Source of the DNA: Brunnivagina elsteri CCALA 953
Lineage (GTDB): Bacteria > Cyanobacteriota > Cyanobacteriia > Cyanobacteriales > Nostocaceae
Reading direction: 5' to 3'
NCBI RefSeq assembly: GCF_002289455.1
Contig: NZ_NTFS01000011.1
Location: forward strand, 1-37,168
DNA: 37,168 nucleotides
Shown: in pieces, positions 25,749 through 32,877 of the stretch
How positions within the stretch are numbered: the first letter of the stretch is position 1
Layout: each line of letters begins with the position of its first letter
Made by a program: the position numbers and the translations under genes
Notes under the pieces: model-generated
Database searches by the model: none
The model's input: only the letters and a program-made list of their open reading frames with translations
What the model was told of the DNA's origin: nothing

Positions 25749-26957
25749 ATGAGAGCCGTTTATTTGAAAAAGAAGCAATTTTTTTTAGGATTTGTTTTTG
25801 TCATCAGTTGCATTATTTGTATTTTTGTCGCATCCGAACCCGTGCGATCGCGAACAGCAGAAGTTAAATCTGTACCTGTCGAAACCTTGAAACAACAACA
25901 GCAGCAACTCCAACAGCAACATCAAGAAGTCGTCAAAGAGCGGACAAAATTGACCAATTTACAAAATGTTGCTGAAGACAGACTCAACAACCTCCAACAA
26001 AATCTGCAAACCACAAATTCCCAAATTCAAGACAGCGAAAACCGTCTTCAGTTAGCAACACAAAGTCTCCAGCAACTCCAAGCTGAATTAGCAACTGCCG
26101 AAAACTCCTTCCTAGATAGACAAAACGCTACAACCGCTAGGTTACGATTTTTACAGCGATCGCCCAATCATCAAGGATGGGCTGTATTGTTGCAAAGCGG
26201 CAGTATTAGCGATTTTCTCAGTCGCCGCAGACACTTAAGGATGGTGTATCAAGCAGACCAAAGTATATTAGGAAAACTTACGGAAGCGGCAAATCAGATT
26301 ATCCAGCAAAAAACCAATGTCGAGCAAGTTAAAAATGAAATTAGCTTGATTCGGCAGCAACTACTCGCCCAAAAATCCGACTATCAAGCCCAGTCTACAT
26401 CCCAGGGGGAATTAATTCAAAGATTAAATAGCGATCGCATTGCCCTTGCCGCAGCCGAAAATCAATTACAACAGGATTCCCAAGCAATAGGTAATCTAAT
26501 TCAGCAAAAAATAACTGAAGCTAAAGCCAGAGAAACTGCAGCTAAAGCCCTTGGTAAACGTTTTTTGGAAGGTACTGGTATATTTGGATTCCCCAGCGAT
26601 GCACCCATCAGCAGTCCTTTTGGTTGGAGAATGCACCCTGTTCTGGGATATCGCCGACTTCATACTGGTATGGATTTTGCGGGTGCTTACGGTAGTGTTA
26701 TCCGTGCTGCCGACTCTGGAACTGTAATATTTGCGGGTTGGTATGGTGGTTATGGGAATGCGGTCATCATTAGTCACGGTAAAAATATTACCACTCTCTA
26801 CGGTCATAGTAGCCAATTATACGTATTGGAAGGGCAATCAGTACAACGAGGGCAGCCAATAGCGGCAGTTGGTTCCACAGGGTTATCTACTGGTCCTCAC
26901 TTGCATTTTGAAGTGCGTCGAGATGGTACACCAATTGACCCAGCAGGGTTTTTGTAA
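25749..26957 (+). CDS. EnvC-like M23 murein peptidase with coiled coil
   Basis: A 402-aa periplasmic peptidoglycan endopeptidase or hydrolase activator. From the ATG at 25749 the N-terminus is MRAVYLKKKQFFLGFVFVISCIICIFVASEPV, a signal peptide or anchor, with GGTGAG-like text about 10 nt upstream; a longer frame begins at a TTG at 25632 but adds an unlikely leader. A Gln-rich coiled coil (about residues 45-150 and 185-260) precedes the M23 domain (about 285-402). The zinc residues are intact: HTGMDF, TLYGHSS and GPHLHFEV. EnvC itself lacks a full site, so this protein may cleave directly. Confidence 0.9.
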   Translation: MRAVYLKKKQFFLGFVFVISCIICIFVASEPVRSRTAEVKSVPVETLKQQQQQLQQQHQEVVKERTKLTNLQNVAEDRLNNLQQNLQTTNSQIQDSENRLQLATQSLQQLQAELATAENSFLDRQNATTARLRFLQRSPNHQGWAVLLQSGSISDFLSRRRHLRMVYQADQSILGKLTEAANQIIQQKTNVEQVKNEISLIRQQLLAQKSDYQAQSTSQGELIQRLNSDRIALAAAENQLQQDSQAIGNLIQQKITEAKARETAAKALGKRFLEGTGIFGFPSDAPISSPFGWRMHPVLGYRRLHTGMDFAGAYGSVIRAADSGTVIFAGWYGGYGNAVIISHGKNITTLYGHSSQLYVLEGQSVQRGQPIAAVGSTGLSTGPHLHFEVRRDGTPIDPAGFL

Positions 26958-26965
26958 GTTGGGTA

Positions 26966-26994
26966 TTACCCTTTTTCCTAAAAGCTGCTATAAT
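26966..26994 (+). promoter_or_regulatory. Likely promoter of tRNA-Arg
   Basis: A perfect -10 hexamer TATAAT (26989-26994), with TTACCC at about 26967 as a weak -35, 16 bp upstream. Transcription would start about 13 nt before the mature tRNA 5' end. It lies directly after the M23 peptidase stop codon. Confidence 0.6.
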
Positions 26995-27013
26995 CATTGG
27001 GTCTATGAGATAA

Positions 27014-27086
27014 GGGCGTGTAGCTCAGTGGATAGAGCGTCAGGTTCCGGTCCTGTAGGTCGGGGGTTCGAGTCCCTCCACGCTCA
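27014..27086 (+). tRNA. tRNA-Arg (anticodon CCG)
   Basis: A 73-nt cloverleaf: acceptor stem GGGCGTG/CACGCTC (with one G-T pair), D-arm TAGCTCAGTGGATAGAGCG, anticodon loop TTCCGGT giving anticodon CCG, variable loop, T-arm around GGTTCGAGTCC and discriminator A. CCA is not encoded. It reads CGG arginine codons. Confidence 0.95.
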
Positions 27087-27162
27087 TAGATATTTTACAA
27101 AATATATATTAAGACAATTTGTCAGTGATGATGAGTTGTCTTTTAACTTTTCTACCAATAAT

Positions 27163-27211
27163 TGCGATAAGCGGCGAAATTTCGCGAGCTTAATGCCTCT
27201 GGTATATCGCA
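27163..27211. repeat. TGCGATA...TATCGCA dispersed hairpin, copy 2
   Basis: The same ends and core (AGCTTAATGCC) as at 19064-19100, but with a 12-bp perfect palindrome GCGAAATTTCGC (27174-27185) inside, so this copy is longer. It lies between the tRNA-Arg gene and the PAP2 phosphatase gene. Confidence 0.75.
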
Positions 27212-27242
27212 TATCAAAATAATCGTTCTTGGTTTTCCCATC

Positions 27243-27959
27243 TCATATTCTCGCGCTTCTTCCGCTTGTCATCTCTCCTTGTTTCAATCTTTGCAGTTTG
27301 AGTATTATAATACATATCATCAACCACAAAAAACCAACACCATAACCAGCAATTATATCTGTGAGCCAGTGAACTCCTAAATATAACCGACTTATGCCGA
27401 TTGCTCCAATTAAAATAACTGCTAAAGTATAAATAATTGGAGAATATTTAGGATAAAAAGTTGTTAATAAAAAAGTAATAAAACCATATAAAATCACAGA
27501 ACCAATTGCATGACCGCTAGGGAAACTATAAGATGTTTCAACAATTAGCTGTTTCCAAAGTTGTGGACGGGGTTTAGAGAAAAATAATTTCAATCCTGTA
27601 TTTAAAATTAATCCACCCAAACAATTTAATATAAATACCATTATTTCTAATCTATAATTTCGCCACCAAAGAATTGCTAAAGTAACACCTGCCACTATTA
27701 TTACTGTAGTTGGGTCGCCAATTTGAGTAATAAATAACATTAACTTATCGAGGGTGGGATTGGCAAATTGATGTAGCCACAATAAAAAAGTTTTATCAAA
27801 TACAAAAGCCTCTTTTTCTAAAACTTCTTCAGCAAGTTTGGCGACGATAAATAAAATAAGTAGAGAAATTCCTAATCCACCAATACCAAGTACAGCGATT
27901 AAAGTAATTAACCGAGGATGTATGTGATGTAACCAAAAGTAGGAAATTTTCCTGAGCAT
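27243..27959 (-). CDS. PAP2-family membrane phosphatase
   Basis: A 238-aa integral membrane protein of the type 2 phosphatidic acid phosphatase family, which removes phosphate from lipid phosphates or undecaprenyl pyrophosphate. The three active-site blocks are visible: KLFFSKPRPQ (KxxxxxxRP), YSFPSGHAIGS (PSGH) and SRLYLGVHWLTDIIAG (SRxxxxxHxxxD). Hydrophobic segments: about residues 15-40, 60-90, 95-115, 150-165, 175-190 and 205-225. The ATG at 27959 lies within a 19-bp tandem duplication; the upstream copy supplies AGGAAA as a ribosome-binding site. It stands alone. Confidence 0.9.
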   Translation of the reverse strand: MLRKISYFWLHHIHPRLITLIAVLGIGGLGISLLILFIVAKLAEEVLEKEAFVFDKTFLLWLHQFANPTLDKLMLFITQIGDPTTVIIVAGVTLAILWWRNYRLEIMVFILNCLGGLILNTGLKLFFSKPRPQLWKQLIVETSYSFPSGHAIGSVILYGFITFLLTTFYPKYSPIIYTLAVILIGAIGISRLYLGVHWLTDIIAGYGVGFLWLMICIIILKLQRLKQGEMTSGRSARI

Positions 27960-27983
27960 AGTTAATTTTCCTGAGCATAGTTA
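27946..27983. repeat. 19-bp tandem duplication over the PAP2 start codon
   Basis: Two exact adjacent 19-bp units (27946-27964 and 27965-27983), each containing CAT (an ATG on the minus strand) and TTTTCCT (AGGAAAA on the minus strand). The gene-distal copy has an out-of-frame ATG; its AGGAAA lies 9 nt before the true start. Confidence 0.85.
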
Positions 27984-28202
27984 ATTTCGATCTATACTAA
28001 TAATAGTAGGTTTTAAATTGATTAAATGGTCAATTCCCCATGTGAAATTTTACTTTATAGAGGCAAATCACGAACCGACAGGTAAGTACTAAGTCCTTCC
28101 GACACATAGCTACATTTACACATCTACTACGTTGAAAAATATTCTCTAATCAATCAATATTTATAAATAAAGCTATAGTACAAGTAATAAATCTAAAATC
28201 CT

Positions 28203-28823
28203 ATGACTACTAATTTCACATCAATATCTAATTGTAATTTTACAACTGAGTTGACACAAGCTGTAAATGCATATCGAGAAAACTCAAAAAATAAACCTGA
28301 CGTAAATCAAGTAGTTGAGGCACTTATTCAAGCAGAAAAAACAGCAAAACAACAACGACTAACATATCCATTGACATCACTTGTTGGAAAATGGCAATTG
28401 TGTTTTGCAACGGGTACTCGTAAAGTACAGAATCGTGGTGGAATTATTTTGGGAAAAGGGTTCTATATACCGAAATTCACTCCAGCTTATATTTCATTTA
28501 CCGTTTCAGAAGATACTCAAAATCAAGGAGAAATTACTAATCAGATTAAATTAGGTTTATTGTCACTAAAATTATCAGGATTATCTCAATATATAGAAAA
28601 GAAAAATCTTCTAGGTTTTGATTTTCACCAAATGGAAATTACTCTATCTAAGCTGAGATTGTATAATGGCAAACTTCCCGGTAGCAAAACTCAAGCAAGT
28701 AATTTTTATGATGCATCAATTGGAAAGTTACCTTTCTTTGCATTCTTTTTAGTCAACGAAGATTTTATCGCTGCTAGGGGTAGAGGTGGTGGTTTAGCTC
28801 TTTGGGTAAAAGATAAGAACTAA
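28203..28823 (+). CDS. Fibrillin/PAP-like lipid-associated protein
   Basis: A 206-aa protein resembling the plastid-lipid-associated (fibrillin) family, which binds lipids at thylakoids and plastoglobule-like bodies. Family-like features: the early helix, LVGKWQLCFATGTRKVQN (the family's GxWxLxF/Y core) and the end RGGGLALWVKDKN, which recalls the conserved last block. There is no signal peptide. It is followed after 24 bp by the truncated rhodanese, probably in the same transcript. The fibrillin assignment is moderate; the remainder is beta-rich without named motifs. Confidence 0.6.
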   Translation: MTTNFTSISNCNFTTELTQAVNAYRENSKNKPDVNQVVEALIQAEKTAKQQRLTYPLTSLVGKWQLCFATGTRKVQNRGGIILGKGFYIPKFTPAYISFTVSEDTQNQGEITNQIKLGLLSLKLSGLSQYIEKKNLLGFDFHQMEITLSKLRLYNGKLPGSKTQASNFYDASIGKLPFFAFFLVNEDFIAARGRGGGLALWVKDKN

Positions 28824-28847
28824 AAAGTTGAAATAGTTCTAATTAAT

Positions 28848-29150
28848 ATGCGAGATATTCTATTTAAAATCATTAATATTCTCATCAAACTTAAGTTTCC
28901 TAAAGTTCAACAAATTAGCATTCAAGAGTTAGCTGAATGGTTAGCAAATACAAATACAAATCAAAAAATAGAACCTCTACACTTACTTGATGTCAGAACT
29001 CAAGAAGAATATACAGTTAGTCATCTCCAAAATGCAGAAAGAGTAGATTTTAATAAGTCTGATTGGGTAAACAGATTATCTATTTCTCTTGATACAGCAA
29101 TTGTTGTCTATTGTTCGATAGGATATCGTAGCGAGGTAAAATACGGTTAG
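28848..29150 (+). pseudogene. Rhodanese-domain protein, 3' truncated
   Basis: An open frame of 100 codons with a rhodanese fold start: LLDVRTQEEYTVSHLQNAERVD and the active-site loop YCSIGYRS, with the catalytic Cys. Cyanobacterial relatives, as remembered, continue for about 40-60 residues after this loop (LxxxGFxNVYNLEGSIFQW). Here the frame stops six codons past it (SEVKYG, stop). No matching continuation appears in the other frames immediately downstream; the following 160 bp read as an unrelated hydrophobic C-terminus. This suggests a deletion or rearrangement rather than a simple frameshift. Possibly expressed, but probably not fully folded. Confidence 0.65.
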
Positions 29151-29296
29151 TTAATCGTATCGTTACTAGTTGCGATCGCCGTGTTGCTCATTGGGGTGTT
29201 TGGAAAGCTACTGCCATTTATTTGTACATTGGAATTTTATGGGGAATTGGTGTTGATGCTAATTATTTGAAGCAATTTTATGAAGATATTCGTTGA
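29132..29296 (+). pseudogene. Orphan C-terminal fragment of an unidentified protein
   Basis: Open in a different frame from the rhodanese, with no start codon, from RGKIRLVNRIVTS to a TGA at 29294-29296. It includes a hydrophobic segment followed by a well-formed tail, WGIGVDANYLKQFYEDIR. It overlaps the end of the minus-strand DUF547 gene by 19 bp. I do not recognise the family. Codon use and composition look protein-like. Confidence 0.35.
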
Positions 29297-30012
29297 TTGA
29301 GATTCCAGTCGTAATCTAAATATTTTACAGATGTTGATGGATTAATTGCTAGGTCTTTGTCTAAGTAGTAGCGAATATATTCAGGTATTGATGGTGCGGT
29401 TTTTAAGAAGTCTGAGCGATACCATTTAAAAATTTTACTACAATAGAGAATATTACTTTTTTCATCGTAACTCACTTTTTCTGGGTTATTGATAAAACGA
29501 CGTGTATCATCATCTAATTGCTGTTGGACTAGTTGTGGAAAATAAGCAGTATTACGTAATAAAGGACAACCAATCGAAGCACAAACAATCGCAAAATGAA
29601 TTCGTGAGTCTTGTAGCTGTTCTCGAAGAATCTTATTTTCGATTCCAGATAAACTATAATATTTGCCACCAATTAGATAAATTCGACGTTGAAAAAAACT
29701 CAGAAATCCCAACCAATTGGGAATTCCTAAAATCCTTGGAAGAATAGATTTAATTGGATAGTATTCTAAAATTGTCGTAATGGTAAAAGCATTATATAGG
29801 TTAATCCAAAAAGCTAGTTTTTCGGAAATATTAGTACTGGGATGAATGATATTAATATCTGGTTGAGCAATACTCAAAAGCCAATCAGCAAGAATTGTCG
29901 GTTGTTCCTGTTTCCATGCAAAATAATTAACCTGTCCTTTTTCATCAACATATTGCCTTAGCAACTCATTCCACAGAGTAAAATCAATTACATTCCCAAT
30001 GACTTTATCCAT
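29278..30012 (-). CDS. DUF547-domain protein
   Basis: A 244-aa protein of the DUF547 family, of unknown function. Family-like segments: QVNYFAWKQEQ near the start, SEKLAFWINLYNAFTITTIL (about residues 64-83, the conserved FWINxYNA block), LSGIENKILREQL, and HFAIVCASIGCPLLRNTAYFPQLVQQQLDD (about 137-166) with the conserved CASxxCPxLR cysteines. The C-terminal part has the FKWYRSDF block. There is no signal peptide in this copy. The ATG is at 30012. It is convergent with the rhodanese fragment. Confidence 0.85.
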   Translation of the reverse strand: MDKVIGNVIDFTLWNELLRQYVDEKGQVNYFAWKQEQPTILADWLLSIAQPDINIIHPSTNISEKLAFWINLYNAFTITTILEYYPIKSILPRILGIPNWLGFLSFFQRRIYLIGGKYYSLSGIENKILREQLQDSRIHFAIVCASIGCPLLRNTAYFPQLVQQQLDDDTRRFINNPEKVSYDEKSNILYCSKIFKWYRSDFLKTAPSIPEYIRYYLDKDLAINPSTSVKYLDYDWNLNQRISS

Positions 30013-30036
30013 AGTTCACTCAACTTATTCGGATTA

Positions 30037-30261
30037 TTAATTAATATTATTTATCATTTTATGTAGTATTTCTAATAATTTTTGCGATGTATATGGTTTG
30101 GGTAAAAAAGCTGTTAGATTCGATTCTTTGCTGATGGGAAATTGTTCATTAGTTAAAAGTCCACTAACTGCAATTACTGGTACTAATGGATTAATTCTGT
30201 GGATAGCATTAATTGCTGTGGAACCATCCATATTTGGCATCATCATTACTAGGAATATCAC
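30037..30261 (-). pseudogene. Response-regulator receiver remnant
   Basis: An open frame of 74 codons that is the C-terminal half of a receiver domain: MMPNMDGSTAINAI, then VPVIAVSGLL (the switch Ser) and LPKPY with the conserved Lys. The N-terminal half with the acidic pair is missing, and the phospho-acceptor Asp expected three residues before the Pro is Val (VMMMP). A stop codon lies directly upstream (TAA before GTG), and further upstream no frame continues the domain. It follows the DUF547 gene upstream on the same strand. Clearly a non-functional remnant, probably of a hybrid kinase or regulator. Confidence 0.8.
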
Positions 30262-30626
30262 TTAATCAAACAAATAATTCCGTATTTAAATCCCACATTT
30301 CGCACTTCATTATGTAATACGTAATGATTACAAAATCTGAGTAGTTTTACGAACGCTTGGATTGAACAAATCAAGTATTTATATTGAAATCAAACGCAAG
30401 CCTACCCCAAATTTTCGTACTACTAGGTATACTACAAGTTGACGTGCGGAATGTGGGTTAAATATACCTGCAATTACTTGATATATAAAAATAGCGTAAC
30501 TTTTGGTTAAGCATGTTGGATTTTCCAATGATGAAATCTATCCTGCGAAAATTAAGAAGCATCACATCAATGCTAATTCTAGGGGAAAATAGATTTTAGT
30601 ATCGAAACCAATCCACAGTAAACTCA
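30262..30626. other. Gene-free region upstream of moaE
   Basis: 365 bp with no supported gene. A 28-codon frame starting at 30513 (MLDFPMMKSILRKLRS) is too short to accept. No molybdenum-cofactor riboswitch structure could be recognised by eye. Confidence 0.45.
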
Positions 30627-31124
30627 ATGAATGCAGATGTTACATCTACTTTGACTTCCCTAGCAAAGCCTCACATTAACGATAGTTTTGCCATTCATTT
30701 TGCACCATTATCTTTGACAGATATCTACGCTCAAGCTGATGATCCTAGCAATGGAGCAGTGGTGGTAATGAGTGGCACGGTTCGCAATCAAACCGACGGA
30801 AAAGCGGTTATTTGTCTAGAATATCAGGCTTATGAACCAATGGCTTTGCAAGTGTTTTACCAGATAGCTGCGGATATTCGCCAAAAATGGTCAGATGTTA
30901 ACCGTATAGTTATTTATCACCGAATTGGACGTTTGCAAATCGGTGAAATTAGCGTTTTAGTCGCTGTTGGTTGTCCCCATCGTGCGGAAGCATTTGCTGC
31001 TTGTCAATATGCCATAGATAGGCTAAAACATCAAGCACCAATTTGGAAAAAAGAACATTGGCAAGATGGTTCTAGTACTTGGGTTTCGATTGGTGCTTGC
31101 GAACAATCGGGAGAAGATTGTTAA
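30627..31124 (+). CDS. moaE: Molybdopterin synthase catalytic subunit MoaE
   Basis: A 165-aa large subunit of molybdopterin synthase, which with thiocarboxylated MoaD inserts two sulphurs into precursor Z in molybdenum-cofactor synthesis. Core blocks: GAVVVMSGTVRNQTDGKAVICLEYQAYEPMA (substrate-binding region with the Arg), VIYHRIGRLQIGEISVLVAVGCPHRAEAFAACQYAIDRLKHQAPIWKKE, containing the catalytic Lys residues. The N-terminus has a 20-residue extension over the usual start; ATG at 30627. No moaD or other Moco genes adjoin it. Confidence 0.95.
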   Translation: MNADVTSTLTSLAKPHINDSFAIHFAPLSLTDIYAQADDPSNGAVVVMSGTVRNQTDGKAVICLEYQAYEPMALQVFYQIAADIRQKWSDVNRIVIYHRIGRLQIGEISVLVAVGCPHRAEAFAACQYAIDRLKHQAPIWKKEHWQDGSSTWVSIGACEQSGEDC

Positions 31125-31245
31125 TTTCTTTAAATAGAGAAAATTACATCAAAATAATTCTTAACTGAGCAACATTGTTATCCTCACAAATTCCTCAAAT
31201 TTGATGTGTAATCTCTAGGTTTGCTAGAAACCAGGGTTAACAATA

Positions 31246-31437
31246 ATGTACAAACTAAACTTTGTTAAATTTATCCGTTTTTTAGAAGCCGATTTAGCAA
31301 TCCCGACGAAAAATTTACTGTTGGCATTACGACATTCAGAGCAAACCCCAAATCTACTACCAATGATTCTTTGGCAGTATGGGTTCGTGACAATTAGCGA
31401 GTTAGACCAAATTTTTGATTGGTTAACATCACCGTAG
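31246..31437 (+). CDS. DUF2949-family small protein
   Basis: A 63-aa cytoplasmic protein with the DUF2949 pattern: a helical N-terminus FVKFIRFLEADLAIP, then SEQTPNLLPMILWQYGFVTISELDQIFDWL, with the conserved LPMxLWQYGxVTxxQLxxIFDWL-like block. This short family is restricted to cyanobacteria and of unknown function. The stop codon TAG lies within the left arm of an inverted repeat. The ATG is at 31246. Confidence 0.85.
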   Translation: MYKLNFVKFIRFLEADLAIPTKNLLLALRHSEQTPNLLPMILWQYGFVTISELDQIFDWLTSP

Positions 31438-31510
31438 AGACGTTCCGGTGGAACGTCTATATTTTTCTATATTTCCATATTTCCATATTTCCATATTAGA
31501 ACGTCTCTAC
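31434..31510. repeat. Inverted repeat flanking an ATATTTCC tandem array
   Basis: A perfect 12-bp inverted repeat GTAGAGACGTTC (31434-31445) and GAACGTCTCTAC (31499-31510). The left arm also forms a local hairpin AGACGTTCC-GGT-GGAACGTCT (31438-31458). Between the arms is an 8-bp tandem repeat ATATTTCC (three and a half copies, ending about 31497). The stop codon of the DUF2949 gene lies in the left arm. Likely acts as a transcript end for both convergent genes. Confidence 0.7.
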
Positions 31511-31531
31511 TCTAATATCGAAAACATCAAA

Positions 31532-32476
31532 TTAATTTTCCGACATTAACAAAACCCATTCCTTTAAAAGTGGATTGACTTGGTTGGGAACTTCATCATG
31601 GGGACAATGACCAGCTTTGAGAAAATGCTCGGTTAACTGAGGATAATATTTGCGGAATTGTTTTGAACGTTCCGATGCATTCATCCACGGGTCAGCTTCC
31701 CCCCATAATAATAGCAAAGGACAAGTTAATTGCTTCAACAATATATCAACTTTTTCCCCTTGAGGTTTACTAGCAAATAGGGAAGCAAAAACATCAAATG
31801 CACCTTCATCACAGGATGGACGATGAATATCTACAATTAATTGTTCTGTAATTGCGCTTTTATCTAAATATACTTTTTCCAGGGTTTGTCTAATTACCCA
31901 ATGTTGACGCATATATTGAAATAAGAGAAACTGCGCTAAAGGCTGTTTAAAAATCCATTTGACGACATCACCCAATAATTTCTGTAATTGTTCGGTTTGC
32001 TTAGGTGGTTGAATCTCACTTTGGATTCCTTCCGGTTCAGCAGTCGAGTCAATTTCGCTAAATGGTCCAGCACTGTTTAATAATACCAATCCCGCAGCAG
32101 CATCAGGACATTGGGAAGCTAAACACAAACTTGCATAACCACCAAGGGAATTACCTGCCAATACAGCCTTCTCACCAATCACTTCGGTGATAAAATCATG
32201 AAGTTGGTCACGCCAGAGATTTCCACCGTACTCTATTTTTGGCTTCTGCGATCGCCCATAACCCAATAGGTCAATTGCATAGACTTCAAAGTCTGACGAC
32301 AACCCGGAAATATTTTTGCGCCAGTGGTCGGTAGATGCCCCAAAGCCATGTACTAATAGTAGTGCTGGACGGTTTGGGTGTTTTTCTCCAGCTTTGACGT
32401 AGTGGACGTTATACCCTCGCCATTGCCAATATTGACCGGGTACTGAGGTTGTGGGATAAGCTGTAGCTGTTTGCAT
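31532..32476 (-). CDS. Alpha/beta-hydrolase fold protein
   Basis: A 314-aa cytoplasmic hydrolase. Signatures: oxyanion region LLLVHGFGASTDHW (about residues 39-52), DLLGYGRSQKP, nucleophile elbow AGNSLGGYAS with Ser110, the acid in LLLWGEADPWMN and His in AGHCPHDEVP, so the catalytic triad is complete. A lid-like helical insertion (about 150-190) is typical of this cyanobacterial group. Length and motif fit the plant-like hydrolases sometimes linked to chlorophyll or lipid metabolism, but the substrate is unknown. The ATG at 32476 lacks a strong ribosome-binding site. Confidence 0.88.
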   Translation of the reverse strand: MQTATAYPTTSVPGQYWQWRGYNVHYVKAGEKHPNRPALLLVHGFGASTDHWRKNISGLSSDFEVYAIDLLGYGRSQKPKIEYGGNLWRDQLHDFITEVIGEKAVLAGNSLGGYASLCLASQCPDAAAGLVLLNSAGPFSEIDSTAEPEGIQSEIQPPKQTEQLQKLLGDVVKWIFKQPLAQFLLFQYMRQHWVIRQTLEKVYLDKSAITEQLIVDIHRPSCDEGAFDVFASLFASKPQGEKVDILLKQLTCPLLLLWGEADPWMNASERSKQFRKYYPQLTEHFLKAGHCPHDEVPNQVNPLLKEWVLLMSEN

Positions 32477-32877
32477 AGGTTATAAAAAAAATTAATGCAA
32501 AGAATTATTAAGTCTCTTTTAATAATTCTAGGATAAGTGTTGGTAAGGTAGCACATTGGCTGAGTGCGGGTTTCCTCCTTTTGAAGGAATATGGATAAAT
32601 AAGGAATTAACCGCCAAGACGCAGAGTACGCCAAGAAGAGAAGAAGGAAGAAAGAATTTTATCGGTTATCTATGATTGTTTCTGTACGTAAGTAAAACAG
32701 AATCATCATTAATAAAAGTTTGAATTAAGTTAGGTGTTAGTACTGGAATAAGCTAACAGATTCTAGGCTAAGTTTATAATTATTAAATATACAGTTTTAA
32801 TACACGATAAATAATCAAAACGAAATTACAGAATACCCGAAATAATAGCTCACTGGCGAATTATTACAATTGTAAAT
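32477..32877. other. Gene-free divergent gap with dispersed repeat
   Basis: 401 bp between the divergent alpha/beta-hydrolase and isoprenoid-fold genes. No supported gene. The stretch at 32607-32645 (AACCGCCAAGACGCAGAG then GCCAAGAAGAGAAGAAGG) is a familiar type of dispersed cyanobacterial repeat. Promoters for both genes should lie here. Confidence 0.5.

Noticed and set aside
30513-30599. A 28-codon frame upstream of moaE
   Set aside because: Too short and without a ribosome-binding site; a leader peptide role would be pure guesswork.
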